From assembly GCA_903813345.2 (NCBI GenBank), contig CAIIXF020000011.1, positions 34,878,166 to 34,940,165 of the forward strand: DNA of 62,000 nt, written 5' to 3'. Position 1 is the stretch's first letter. Every line of letters starts with the position of its first letter. The stretch is from Owenia fusiformis. Taxonomy: Eukaryota > Annelida > Polychaeta > Sabellida > Oweniidae. The position numbers and the translations under genes were made by a program. The notes beneath the pieces are model-generated. The model had not been told where the DNA came from, searched no databases, and saw only the letters and a list, made by a program, of their open reading frames with translations. This document shows positions 13,069 to 27,034 of this stretch, piece by piece.

Positions 13069-16000
13069 TATACAACTACTTTTTTAATTTAACATGAACA
13101 TATGAAGTACACGTTTTTTAATTCATAAGACTTGAATACGTGTATACTGCAGCATTACGATTTTGCAAAATAAATTAAGTTGTGTATGAAAAGTCAGACT
13201 ATTGGCTACGAAACGCTTTATACCATGTATTCAGAAAAAACACTTAAGACAACAAATTATAGCTTGATAACATTAAAGAAGCAAATCCAAATGTTGACAA
13301 TGTAAGTTGTATAATAGCGAAAGTAAAATAGCCCAATGTTTGACATAATACCAAATACTGAATGTTTAACTAAAGACGATTAATGGTGCTCTTACTAATG
13401 GACTGTCGACAAACCTTCCCCCACGCAATAATGTGTTCCCAATTTGTCAGACGAGAATGTAATGCTCAAAGTGGTTGAAGAATGGAATACAACCGATAGA
13501 TTGCATTGTCTGTTATTGTATTTTGGTCGATCTGATCTGAAGGCCTTTGTATCGATTTACAATTCTAAAAATTGCAAAAATTAGATTACCGATCAAAAAG
13601 TGTGAATAACCAAGAAAGAAATGAGTCCGTCCATACATATTTAGAAGATATTGTGAGGCACCGCGAATCACAGATTAATTTGTGTGAGCCTAATTTTCAG
13701 ATAACTGATATGATTGTCACGCACGGGCAGTAGACCACGGTCAAGCATCAAAGGTCATAATAATTATTATAAATCAATGTGTGATTTGTTTAACACTAGC
13801 AGACGAATGCTTTATAATTCTAAACGTACTGTATGTTGTGTTTATTACAATTTATAAATCAATAGTCAGTATGAGAAAGGATATTTCATATATTAATTAT
13901 AATATGTTTTAATTAAGATATTTGGACTTTTGATTCTAATTGGGCTTTGTTTCCAACTGTGTTCTAACGAGCTCATTATTATTAAAACCCACAAGAATAA
14001 ACCAAATATCGCCTCTCATATCCAATTATTCTCGTAAACACACAATTGTACATGTCAATCATTTAAAACTGGACACACAATGTCATTTTGACCAAAGACA
14101 CTGCAGGTAGAAATAGTGTTTTCCTGAAACTAAAAGGTAAGCCATTGTATTACATTTATTTTTTATTCTTTAAAATTTTCATTACATAGTTTTATAGTTT
14201 CAATATAATACATCAACATTTGTGAACATGCGTATGCTTACTTATTCTTAAATATAATAGAATGTAGAAGTGTATACCTTTGGAGCAAGGACCATTGAAA
14301 TAGAATGAAAGGTTAGTGTAAATTTAGTTTGCATGAGGTGGAAGCAACCCAGACTACATGAGAACCAATCTTATTTTCTTTGAAAGTACGCCTTCCCCGT
14401 TTTTATGAGGCATCGCGGTCACACGTCGTCTATAATCAGTGGAATATTTAGTTAAAGTGTAAAACGGCTGAGCAAGTGAAGCCCTATACTTAGATTACTG
14501 TACCTATACTTGAATAATAGTAAGTAATTAATGGTAGGTAAATGTAGTCTGGTCTTGCTGACATGGGTTTTAAAAGAGCGTCGTGCTCAGATTCCAATAT
14601 GTAATTATAATCGTGTATAATCAGCAGATTTTGTTGAACCTCCAAAACAGAATTTAGCATTGATGTCAGCGATGCCACAGGACCAGCGATTGCAAATTAT
14701 CTGATACTATATAGTTATCTGATAACGATGGCCATGGTGATTTCTTGGGATTTGAATCCCACTTTGAAAACAAAAGCAATTTGTCAATAAACAGCACCAA
14801 ACCCTTTTGACCTACAAGTGAGTTTGATAAATTCGTGTAAATCTTTGAAATAAATCACTTAGTCAAACACTTCCCCGAAGCTAAATAGACGGACTAGAAT
14901 GATATAACTCTGCAATGGTGGCGTCGTATGTATGATTTAAACATTTATTTTTCGTGAGGAAACATCCCGAAAAGACATCAACCACAACAGAGGTAGAGTG
15001 CTACATAGCTCTTACCTACTGTCAATTACATGGGGTACAGTGCTCCCTTTAAAAACAAAATGCGGTCATAAATTTCGTGATCCTAAGACTACCTTCCAAA
15101 TGAGGAAGTAAAATGTCACGATGTAAACGTTATTTAACTGTAAAATATCAAATGGAACCCAAGAATAGATAATGGTGCACTCGGTAAGTTAAGATGACAC
15201 AAATATACTGTGTACTGTAAAGATCTGGCCAAGTGCTTACTGGGAAATCAATCTATTTCAAGTTATCTCTACTGGACGGTTGGATCTAAGGGATTTAGAG
15301 AAGATAGATGAGCCTCGTTCTCCTGTGGGATTGATATCTATTGTGCAATATTAATGTATAGAAAGTCAGATTTAATGATAACCATGGGGATAATATAGAG
15401 ATGAGATATGTGTTTCTAATTAACAAGGGTATAATTTGTCCATAATTTATGAGCTATGTTATTTATCACAGTCAAAATAGGCAATAAAAAAGAAAATGAT
15501 GGATTCTGGGTAACTTTTTTAATTTTCAAAATGACAGTTGATGACATAACATCAACACGCCATCTCATTCTTAACCATAAATGCCAATTTATTCGGAAGT
15601 GGTATCATAAATAGAGACCTCGAGATCGCATCGTCAAGACTGGTCCACTTGAAACACTCGTAGAAGCGGCACCACTTATACATATTGGTTCAGCTAAAAG
15701 ACTGGTAAGTCCAGGCTTTCGATTGTTTGATTTACAAATGTATGTGGGTGGTGTTCTATTGGAAAATGTATTTGATAAGGAAAAGGTTACTGTTAACTAT
15801 GCACGTCACTCAATCGGACAATTGTCTTATGTCACAAAAAGGTTGTAAATCAGATTAGCTTTAAATAAGTAATTTTGGAGTTTTTGAAAAATCATATTTG
15901 CAGATTGTAAGATTTCATTACCTGCCAATGTTTTTGTGATTTGGGTATTTTCCAAAACTGTTGGCTAGCTGCAAAAGTCTCAAATTCTTTTTTGATATTT

Positions 16001-19000
16001 GATATTTATTTAGCAAAAGGATTATTAATTCAAGTCAGCAATAATGACACGGTCTGTAGGCTGCCAACATGATAAATGCTAGGAATTGAGTAATATAATG
16101 ATTTTACTGGGATTTAAATCAGTAAATGGTCCCCAGTTAATTTTAAGATCACGATCGTTATTAATTGATAATCGAAATGCTTGAGAATCATTTTTTTTAT
16201 ATGAAGTAATTTGTGATTTATCAAATACTTCTTTCTATAAGGACATGATTCTGTGAATCCGTCCAGCAAATCGATTCGAAAATTGCCTATATCCCATTAG
16301 GAGATAATTAAAACATCATAAAATATCGATCGTCGTATAAAATAAATTACTATTCCGAATTTCAGATTATTTTATTATTCAAAACCGTTCGTTACGAGAA
16401 AGTCCTAATGAATTCCATTTCGAGATTCACTTACAGTTTGAAGCCATTTCTATTGCTATTGGTTTATGTACTAAGTATCGCAGTCTAGTATATTACGCAG
16501 ATGAAGCTCTCTTTTAATGAGCGAAATCAAAACTATAGGCAGGGACAATATTGGTTCAGAGCAAAACTGCAAGATAGAAGCATGATACAGTGAAATTGCG
16601 AGCGCGGTGCGTTACAGGAAATATGTTAGCTCTTGACGCAGGCGCGATTGAATCTTACATATCGAAATTAATTAGTCAGATTTCTGATTCCATTCTGCCT
16701 ACCTTGAATTTTTGTTTCATATGTTAAAGATCAAATGAGTAGTATTTACATTGATGGCATTATATCTTAGACGATAAGCGACATAAAATAAATCCGGGGG
16801 ACTTAGTTACCGTGACTCTAAATGTCAACCGAATATACCAAAATAAAACTACCACAGTTCGCTTTTTGAGTCACAAAGTTACAAGATAATATAACAAACT
16901 CGAAGATGCCATACACCGCCAGGCAATGAGGATCCCATGGAGCTCGACAAACGTTAAAATTATGCCATTTTCATATGTAAAACATGAAAAGCATCTTCAT
17001 CTTGGAAACTGGACCAAATGTATTTCGCATATGTTCCTTTTTGTTCCTCTACGACTGCTTTGCCAGCCAAGGACTATCGGGGTCGCATTTGTTTACTCAC
17101 TAACAAATGGTCAGGGGCATCTACAAATGACGTTCCTCTTTCCGACGACCTTGTCTGCCAAAGACGATCAAAATCGCATTTGACAAAAATGAATGTTTAT
17201 ATTGACTGTTTCTTTAGGAATGGCCTCGTCCTCCAAGGGCGATCTCAAACGCATTGTCATCAATATTTCCTCATACTACTACAATATGAATAATAGAATT
17301 GACAATCAAGAATATCCATATGAAACTCTAGAGTGATTGGTAAAACCAATTTAACTCAAACTCTCTCTTTGGGACTTTTGGTTCAAAACAGACCAATTTT
17401 AAGGGATGATTAGCTTAAAATATTAACTGTTTTTGCAGTATAGATAGACCCAAGAGTCCTTTTAGCCAAATGACCTTTCCAAGAATGGGCATACATGTGT
17501 CTATTCCTGAATTCCACCAACTTATCGATTTTGAGCAGTTTGAGCGCATGTAGAATCTAAAACTTTCAAATTGGAATTAATTAATAGAGATGATACTAAT
17601 GCAGTGAATGGTAGAATTAAAATGGCCATCCACTCAATTGTCAAACAAGCAGAGAAATAAATTCATTCCAACCAAACCTCAAGCATAATTTAAATTCATT
17701 TAGATTTGCATATACATATACACGAAGTTAGGTCGAATGGGGATAGCATACATCATATTCTACCCTGATATAATCTACATCTGCCATAGTAATCGTTACG
17801 TGATAATACATTCTATTAAGTACTGCAAAATCCAGACATATCTTTTTCACTGAGTAAATACAGCCTATTGGTAATACACCAACTGTTCTCAAAGCACACC
17901 TCTGCGTAACAGGCAGACAGACAATACACTAAGTCTTTTGAGGAGTTTTCAGAAATGTCCCCAGTGAGCTAACAGAAATGCAATATCACTTTCACGGAAA
18001 TACAAGTAAATGTACATGCCTCTTCGTGTTTTACATTAAATTCAATAAAATGAATGTCAACACGATGGATTACTACTCATAAGTAATTGCAGAGCCGTTT
18101 CCATTAAATTAAATCAAATCAACCACCTCAAATCAGTTGGTCCATTTCCCTCTGGAATCACATTTCCTGAAATAGCGTTGAATTCCCTCCAATCTAAGCA
18201 AGATTCGGGGCCCTTACCTCAAAAAACGACGTCCCCTTGATACGGTTACATCATGGCTTTTGAATAGCATGTAATGATGAACTAAAAGGAAAATGTATGA
18301 AGCATTATGTGAAAACCAATTCTTTCTTGATAAGGAGGAAATAGAATGTATTAAATTGGAATTTATTCCTTAATGAGAATTGCAATCGTCGCTACATCTT
18401 ATTTTGAAGGGGTTATACCGATTCTGCACCATCGAACATTTTCGAATGAAACGGAGCGTGATTCAATGCAACCTTATTCGGATTAATCTTTTTCGAACCT
18501 CTCTGATTATTCATAAATCTGAGGAACTCGATTAGAAAATATCATCACATTAATGGGAATGGAATTAGCGTGCACTTCAGATTCGATTCTTTCAATCGTG
18601 AAAATGAATACGATAAAAGCATCCCATGGAGTAGGATATATTGCCTTGACGGAATTAAGCCCACTTGGTAATGAATAGCAGTAAATAACAAACTTATGAA
18701 AACTACTTTATCATTGCATCATAACAATCCATGTACTTGTTCCAGACACCATAAAATAAAACCGACACTACTAATGAATAATTAAATCCAAATAAACATG
18801 AAATGAAAATAAAACTAATTTAATCTAAACAAACATGAAATGAGAAACAATAAAAGAATAACTGATACATAAAGTAGAATTTTCCCCCTAGCGAATTCAA
18901 GATTGGTCGATTTTCGCCAAAATCGATCATCCATACCTAAAAGGGCTGAGTAATATCAACAACAGAAGACAAAGAAGACACCAAAGGTAGTTACATTTAA

Positions 19001-19470
19001 TCAAATGCTATCGGAGATTGATTGAGTTTCCTGTAAAGTTTATTGACTGAGAGCCTTCCCAAGGCCTATGAACAAACGTATCGGTATTTAGTTTCTTCTC
19101 TTGCTTTTCTTTTATCGTTTGTTTTTTAATTGTTGTCTTCTTTTGTTTATCGATGGGATCAAAGCCTGATTGATTAATAATACATGTTAATTGTAAAGCT
19201 TATTCTGTGCGACCTACTGTGTCGTGGTATTGTAGGATCCAGACACTTTGGTCATCGAATATCAAAGCATGTTACTTAGTCACCATATCACAATTTTAGA
19301 AGATAATGCAAGTCCACGGACAGGGGCCCAACTAGTATGAAAAATAGGTGAGACAAGTTGGAATTGTCGAGGCAAGGTAGAATATTTGTTCACAGAAAGT
19401 TCTAGCAATTCTGAATTATGATTATTGGTGATGAAAGGTTAATGTCATTTGATGTAGCAAATTGATATCT
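13069..19470. other. No recognisable gene
   Basis: Long AT-rich stretch. At 17060-17250 the motif GCCAAGGAC/GATC...CGCATT appears three times in diverged form about 80-95 bp apart, suggesting a worn tandem repeat. At about 18780-18860 an AAACATGAAATGA block is locally duplicated. I see no exon I would defend. Confidence 0.45.
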
Positions 19471-19480
19471 TGATGGAAAA

Positions 19481-20935
19481 ATCTGAGCCGGCATGATAGA
19501 AACCTGATCATAGATCGTTCGAAAATGCCATCTGATCCGGCATGATAGGAACCTGATCATAGATCGTTCGAAAATGCCATCTGATCCGGCATGATAGAAA
19601 CCTGATCATAGATCGTTCGAAAATGCCATCTGACCCTCCAGCATAAGAGGAACCTGACCATAGATTGTTTCAAAATGCCATCTGATCCAGCATGTTATGA
19701 ACCTGATCATAGATTGTTCCAAAATGACTTCTGATTCGGCATGGTAGGAACCTGATCTATGATAGGAACCTTATCACAGATCGTTTAAATATGCCATCTG
19801 ATCTGGCATAATATGAACCTGATCATAGATTGTTCCAAAATGACATCTGATCCAGCATGTTAGGAACCTGATCATAGATTGTTTCAAAATACCATTTGAT
19901 CCAGCATGTTAGGAACCAGATCATATGTCGCTCAAAAATGACATCTGATGCAGCATTTTAGTAGCCTAATCATAAATTGTTGCAAAATGACATCTGATCC
20001 AGCATGTTATGAACCTGATCATAGATTGTTCCAAAACACCATCTGGTCCAGCATGTTAGGAACCTGATCATAGATTGTTCCAAAATGCCATCTGATCTAG
20101 CATGATACGAACCTGATCATAGGTTGTTTCAAAATACCATCTGATCCAGCATGTTAGGAACCAGATCATAGGTCGTTCAAAAATGACATCTGATGCAGCA
20201 TTTTAGGAGCCTGATCATAGATCGTTCCAAATTGTCATCTGATCCAGCATATTAAGAATCTGATCATAGATCGCTCGAAAAATGCCATCTGATCCAGCAT
20301 AATAGGAACCTGACCATAGATTATTTCAAAATGACATATGATCCAGCATTATAGGAACCCGATCATAGGTCGTTCAAAAATGACATCTGACCCAGCATTT
20401 TAGTAGCCTAATCATAGATTGTTCCAAAATGACATCTGATCCAGCATGTTATGAACCTGATCATAGGTTGTTCCAAAACACCATCTGGTCCAGCATGTTA
20501 GGAACCTGATCATAGATTGTTCCAAAATGCCATCTGATCTAGCATGATACGAACCTGATCATAGGTTGTTTCAAAATACCATCTGATCCAGCATGTTAGG
20601 AACCAGATCATAGGTCGTTCAAAAATGACATCTGATGCAGCATTTTAGGAGCCTGATCATAGATTGTTCCAAAATGTCATTTGATCCAGCATATTAAGAA
20701 CCTGATCATAGATCGCTCGAAAAATGCCATCTGATCCAGCATAATAGGAACCTGACCATAGATTGTTTCAAAATGACATCTGATCCAGCATTATAGGAAC
20801 CCGATCATAGGTCGTTCAAAAATGACATCTGACCCAGCATTTTAGGAGCCTGATCATAGATCGTTCAAAATGCCTTCTGATTTAACATGATAGGAACCGG
20901 ATCATAGATCGTTCGAAAATGAAATCTGACGAAGC
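19481..20935. repeat. 49-bp satellite array with 442-bp higher-order repeat
   Basis: About 30 tandem copies of a unit near 49 bp; core words are CTGATCCAGCATG, GGAACCTGATCATAGAT and GTTCCAAAATG. Copies differ by a few substitutions or single-base indels. Two blocks about 442 bp apart (for example the CATCTGGTCC unit at about 20041 and 20483) share the same series of unit variants, so nine units form a higher-order repeat that was duplicated recently. The first three copies, with CCGGCATGATAG, form another nearly identical local set. No open frame runs through it. Confidence 0.9.
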
Positions 20936-22829
20936 ATAATGGGATCCAAATCATATTTCGGATTGTTTTAATATAATCAGCAATGCTGTACCATGTTATA
21001 AAACTTGTAGTCATTTAAAAAGATTGCGATAGCTATGGTTCTAAATATCAAAGTCAAAATCAATGCTTGTAAAGTGGATGGCACGCATATGTGCACTTTC
21101 ATGTTTTCAATTTACTGCGCAAACCAAACATGTTTTTCTGAAGCTAAGATTCTAGCAGAGCTAAGTGTGACGGATGCTTTATCAGATCAGCTTAGATGTA
21201 GAAGCATAGATTGCTGTTTAAGATGTATGAGTTTCTCTCATAATCAGGGCAAGTGTCTCATCAAAGTCTCCTGACAGTCAGATTATTAGAGAAACATCTT
21301 GACTCGCCTGACCTGTCAACGCAGATGTGTGATGAGTTCTCGTGGTTACAAAGGCAATTTATTTTTACACGAAAAGCAAACCCCAAGAGAATGGGTATTT
21401 CAAAATCATGATTGAATGTCTGACTGTAGATTAGTTTCTCAGATTCCTAGCTCTCGATCGTCGCTACTTGGATCTCAGTTTTTCTGTTACACGGCTTCAT
21501 TTGAATATCGTCTTCTGGATACGATTGTTCTTTTTGATACCAGGAAACACTTTATGAAGGTTTAATTCAATAAACAATGATAGGAATGTAAGATGACAGA
21601 AAACCTTGTCTTAAAATCTGACCCTTAAAATGGAAATAAAGGAAATCGCAGCTTATTTTGATTATGATGCCTGATAGAGTTATTGGAATAGTTTAAATTG
21701 AATATTCTAGGGTGGAAACATTTCCCTGTTCGAGTGTAAAAAGCCATCGAGTGATTTTATTCTCAAAGCCTAACTACGTTACCTCATCAATTCGGTATTA
21801 AATGAAGCTCCTCTATTCAATTTACTTTGATAATACAAGGAGGAATGCGATTAGGCATTTTGTTAGCGACGAGTTGTTCTGTCCCGAAGACATTCACTGA
21901 ACGAAATAAAGAGATATTGACTCAAATATTCCCGTGGGTATAATAAGGCACCTGGTGCTCCAGTGAGCAGCATACAAATAAGCTATCACCATACCATGAC
22001 AGCTCATTTCTAACCTCCGACTCTCCGAGGCACAGAAACAGGAGTGGTCTCAAGTCAGATGAGTGGGCGTTCTTTGACGATGGTGTCCGGGACAACCAGA
22101 GCCAAATGAAAATGGACAGCTTCTAAATCCATTGACTTAATTCTGAGTAGTATATATCTGTTTGGCATAGCCACTCGCTGAATACAAATGGACAGTTTTA
22201 TACACATACAGCGAGTTAATTTAGGAGGATCTAACGGATTGGGACTTAATTGAATGAAGATACAATTCAGTCCAGCTGTCACAAGAGATTTGGGAAATAC
22301 GATGATCGATCTATATTAAATATAATGGCCATTGTTACATTTCTATTTAAATTCTCCGAAATAACTGTTTTAACCATGCATCAGGGACTTTGGTTTTGTT
22401 TCAATGAGCCCATTACGAGTATAAGTCTACGATGAGTATTACACTTCTTATACGAGCATTGACTCATGTAACGTTGATGTATTGACTTTATTTTTGACAT
22501 CAGATACACGCTTCATTGTTTGGAAACGAAATTGATCAACTTTGGGCATCAATATTTTACAAGCGGAGTGCATTGATTTTGTTAGACATACCGAAATCAA
22601 GCTACTTGTCTCTATGGCACCTGAGGAGTGGGAACAATTGTAGCCAAATGTATTTCAATAAATGGATTGAGTTTTGTTTGGATAATGGAAATGATTAATT
22701 ATGCATTATAAAGGAGCCCTTCCTTGAATTATAGAATGATTTTGCAGGAATTGATTGGATTTGACACCATGGGAGGTTTGTCTGTATGTGAACAGTCAGG
22801 AGCTAAAAGTGAATGAAATTTCCTCAAAT
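20936..22829. other. No recognisable gene
   Basis: Sequence without supported exons or element ends. Short open frames at 21035, 22055, 22250 and 22516 show no homology and no paired splice sites. Confidence 0.45.
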
Positions 22830-23510
22830 CAATTTGACGCTATCACACAGAAGAAGCTATTAGCAATTCTAAATATCATCTGGGAAATTCAAAAACATAA
22901 AGTGATATTTAAGACTAATAACGTTTTACACGTATCACATACGGCTTAGGTGGACATTGGATAATGATTTGCAAAAGCACAGAGAGCTATAAGTGATACC
23001 AAAAGCTAATAACAGTTTTCAAGATATCACACATAAGCCTTGAGATGAACATTGGAAACTCATTTGCAAAACTCAAAAGAACTAATAGATGATTAAAAAG
23101 CTCATAACAGTTTTAAAGCAATAACAGATAAACCACAAGCGGACGTTGGATAATCATTTTCAAAACAAACAGTATGTGATACAAAATACTGATAACATTA
23201 TTCAACGTATCACATACGTCTTGGACGAGCATTGGGAAATCATTTTTAAACCTCAAAAACACTCTGGAAATCTTCAAATTATTGTTTATAAAGGGATATA
23301 TCACATGGTTCCATGCCTCATAGTTAATCAAAGAGTAATTTCTGGAAAAAATAGTTCCAAAGATACCATATAACCATTGGATATTCATTATATAATCGTC
23401 AATGGATATATAGAAACACGACGATTTTAGTACGTGCACGATAATAAGCGTTTCAAATATATATTACCTAAATTAACCCTCAAATAAACATTGGATATCA
23501 CTATGTGACT
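22830..23510. repeat. Degenerate tandem repeat, unit about 90 bp
   Basis: A pattern of AACAGTTTT..., (G)TATCACATA(C/A)G..., GGACATTGGA..TCATTTGCAAAA recurs at about 22920, 23010, 23106 and 23192, with weaker traces to about 23500. Units differ a lot, so the array is old. No coding frame crosses all units. Confidence 0.6.
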
Positions 23511-26500
23511 CTACGAATCTGTGTATTTGAGGGACATCCCACTTAAGTATCAATTGCCTTGGCTACTCTCGTAATCAAGGCATCCATAAAGCTTAGGAAA
23601 AGAGAGGACTTTGATTTTAAAGTAATTTCTCTGGACCTAAACCAAGTTATTATTGCGAGTACCTTATCACACTAAACCAACATAATTCTTCCGATTCACA
23701 AGTCAATTTTCAAATAGTCTGGTTTTATTGGATATTTTGATGGACTCAATACATAAACAACACCAAAAACAATATGCCAAATTTATGGTACTTTGCTGGA
23801 ATCACTCAGAATCAACGTAATCCCAATAGTGCAGTTGCCAGTAGGGACATAAAACCACCAGTATTTGCATACAAACCGTTGTATCTCTGCAAGGAGGCGA
23901 AGTCGCTGAGAAAAGAGAAGACACTTAAGGTCAATATTTTCTTCTGGGTTTTACATTGTCACATCAATCAATCTATAATGTATTTGTCTCAAAAGCACTT
24001 CTTTCATTATGGGAATCCTTTCCACATCTAAAGATTCGTCAGCTAATTATCAAATTCCAAATCAATCCTGTACAGCCTAATTCAAATTATACGTAATGAG
24101 AAGGAAATGTGCAAGGCACTCTAATGAATACAACTTCCATTCATCTTCATATTATAGCTTAATCAAAATAAAAGCGAACGCCGTTCCCAAGGGTACTTCT
24201 AATTAAGCTATAGAAAACAAAGCTAAGGATACAAGAACTACTAATGATATGGGTAACTGCGAATATATACTGGTACATAAACCAATTTTTGTATATGTTT
24301 AACGTTTCGTGTGGGAGTGCAATAATTTGAATCCGAAAAAACGGGAAACGTGATTAGCCACGAGAAATCAACATTGTAAGATGTACATAACACTAGAAAA
24401 ACAGAGAAATTCATACATCAAGATTCATCACTATCCCCTTCCTGAATGAAATGTGGGCATGTGATTTATTAAAACGATCTGGAAGTCAACAAGTAATGAC
24501 AGGTCAATATTCAATGTAAATAACACCTTTAGATATATTTTCTGAGGCCCATCAGGGAGGATTGGCAACCACATTTCGATCTCTATTTGACTGGCACTGA
24601 CCAATTTTCCAATATATTATGTTTTGTTTCTTTTGTAATATCACCATAATGTTCAATCCCTGACGAAATACCTACTCCAGAGATGAATATCATATAATAG
24701 TTATTAATAGTAGTATAGCAAAAGTGTTCCATGTCAGTCAAAAGGAGAATATGAAAGAAGGTTTGGATCCAGTCTTCTTTACAATACTTGTTTTGACAGA
24801 AACTAAGAGAATCATTTTAAGGGATATCTATTTGCTTCCATGATACTTTTAACGTCTTTTTATACTCATCTGGTCAGAGAAACCTCACTCCAAAGATATA
24901 TTCAACACATTTTATTACATGTCTATGGCATTCCTTAGCCAATTGACAAAGTACTATCATCGTCGGTGTAAGTAAAAATATTGATTTTTCGGAAATACTA
25001 ATTGCTTCATCATGGGCAATGGTGTATAAAGTAATACGATCTGTCCACTAACTATACTTTTTACACTTAATATGTATTACACTAGATGACACAATCATCA
25101 TCTTATAAAATGTTTTGTCTGAGGTATGACGTATGAGGTATTTTCAAAAACTATTTACAAATAACGATATGATGTAATATTCAAATTAAAGTAGATTGCA
25201 ATAGCTGACCTATTTTCAATGTTGAAAAAATAAAGGATCTCACATGGGTCGTTTTTGCACGAAATAAAAGCTTTTAATTGTATGTGGCCAATGAACAAAA
25301 CAACAACACAAACAACAACAATCGAGTTGTTCATGTTTGGTACGTGAAACTGTAAAAATTATCCTCACCAAACTTCGTTCACCATTCAATGAAACACATT
25401 CGTTTGCTATCGATCGTGGCTCCTAAATATGTCTAAAATCACTTTACCCGACGCTTTATATTCTTTAATTGACTAAAATATATGGTATCGCAACCCTTGT
25501 ATACTATTATTAGTGATAATATTTTGTCAGTGAGATATGTGTTTTAAGAATATATTTCAATTAGTTCCTGCCTTAGAGTGCGATTTGGTATTAGAGGGAC
25601 AGTCGGGATACCATCAGGAACCTTTAGTAATAATTCAAAAGCCCAATGGGTAAATATGACAACCAACTGAGAGGCTAAAAATCCTTTTTATTTGTATACA
25701 CTAAGAGTAGCTACTGACAATTAGTTACATTAGTTTTATATCCGTAGAATCGTACAATTTCATGTTTTAATTCTGTTAATAATCACTATGAAAATGTCAG
25801 TGGTATCAATGACACGTCTCTGACACGTCGCTTCCACGTATGGCTCAATGCGTTACATTAGGTGATTGGTAGTCTGTACGTGAGAGTCGATACGAATGCT
25901 AGTGATTCTCTATGCATCGTAAAATATAACCTCATTCGTGATCTGGAGCAATAGCTTTTCAAAATGGTAATGAATTGTGCAGAAAATCTGAAAATTTTCT
26001 TAAAATTCTATGCACCACATCTTGGATGACTGTTTTTCTGAAAATGTGTTATATCACGGCACAACATTTTCTTTTGAACGCTTAATGCATCTCAGTTCGC
26101 CCAAAAGTATGGAATGATTAATAAAACAGTGTATTTATACATCAATCGACGTTTTGAGTAAACGATTCATGCACTGGAGCTCTCTATAATTCACGTTCAT
26201 GTGCAAAAAGTAATATTTGATTCACTACCATCGAACAATGCACATTTGGTACGCTACACACCATAAGTTTGGAAATCCAAACTGTAACCAATATTTAAAC
26301 CGACTGCAACTCACTCTCCACTGTTTCAAAACTTAACTAAAATTCGTCTCTCATTAGTATTGAACTATTCAGGTCAACTAAAATATAGCAGAGTGCTTCA
26401 TCCTCATCCTAACAGTATATAGTCTATATAAATCTCCTTAGAAACAAATAGAAGCCACAGAGATGAACAAATATTTTGTGCTTATATAATCTTATGATAA

Positions 26501-26961
26501 CATTCTAATAATCGTTAAACTTCAATCAACCAAAATGCCCCGATGAATTAAAAGTGTGAGCCTGACACGGCCAAGAAAGAAGCCACATTCTATCTGCAAA
26601 CCTCGAACTCGGCCTCAACTGAATTTGTTACACAACTTTCCCATTCGACCCATAACGTGTTTTCAACTTAAAGCCTGTTTTTCTTTATATCCAGTGATTT
26701 TATAAATTAATCATGCTCGATTATCTCTGGTCGATTTTAACAAGCAAAGAACATCTTAAACATAAATAGCCTTTAACACCCTTTAAAATGTACAGTTAGG
26801 GATTCAAAAGTGTTGGTGAGGAGTGTACATTGCATATGGCAGTGAAGTCAGTGTTTCCACACTTTTAAAGGTGGTGTAAGTATTATTAAAATGGTGTAAT
26901 ATACAATCATCTGTATGCAGAGTATTCAATATATATACAAGAAGTTGTTTTATTCTTTTAG
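23511..26961. other. Upstream region of the mosaic-protein gene; no separate gene seen
   Basis: No exon or transposon could be supported. A TATATAAA lies at about 26425-26432 and could serve as a promoter for the gene that begins coding at 26968. An acceptor-like ATTCTTTTAG ends at 26961, six bases before that ATG, so the 5' UTR is probably spliced. Both points are inference. Confidence 0.35.
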
Positions 26962-26967
26962 GGTAAG

Positions 26968-27034
26968 ATGAAGGCAAAGTTGTGGAAGCTCGTATTGGTC
27001 GGCCTGCTTGTGATCTGTGGCATAACAGCGTATG
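26968..27034 (+). CDS. Exon 1: signal peptide
   Basis: ATG follows an acceptor-like TTTTAG by six bases. The exon encodes MKAKLWKLVLVGLLVICGIT and a few more residues: basic N-end, 13-residue hydrophobic core, small residues before the likely cut. It ends in phase 1 at a strong G|GTAAGT donor. Confidence 0.8.
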
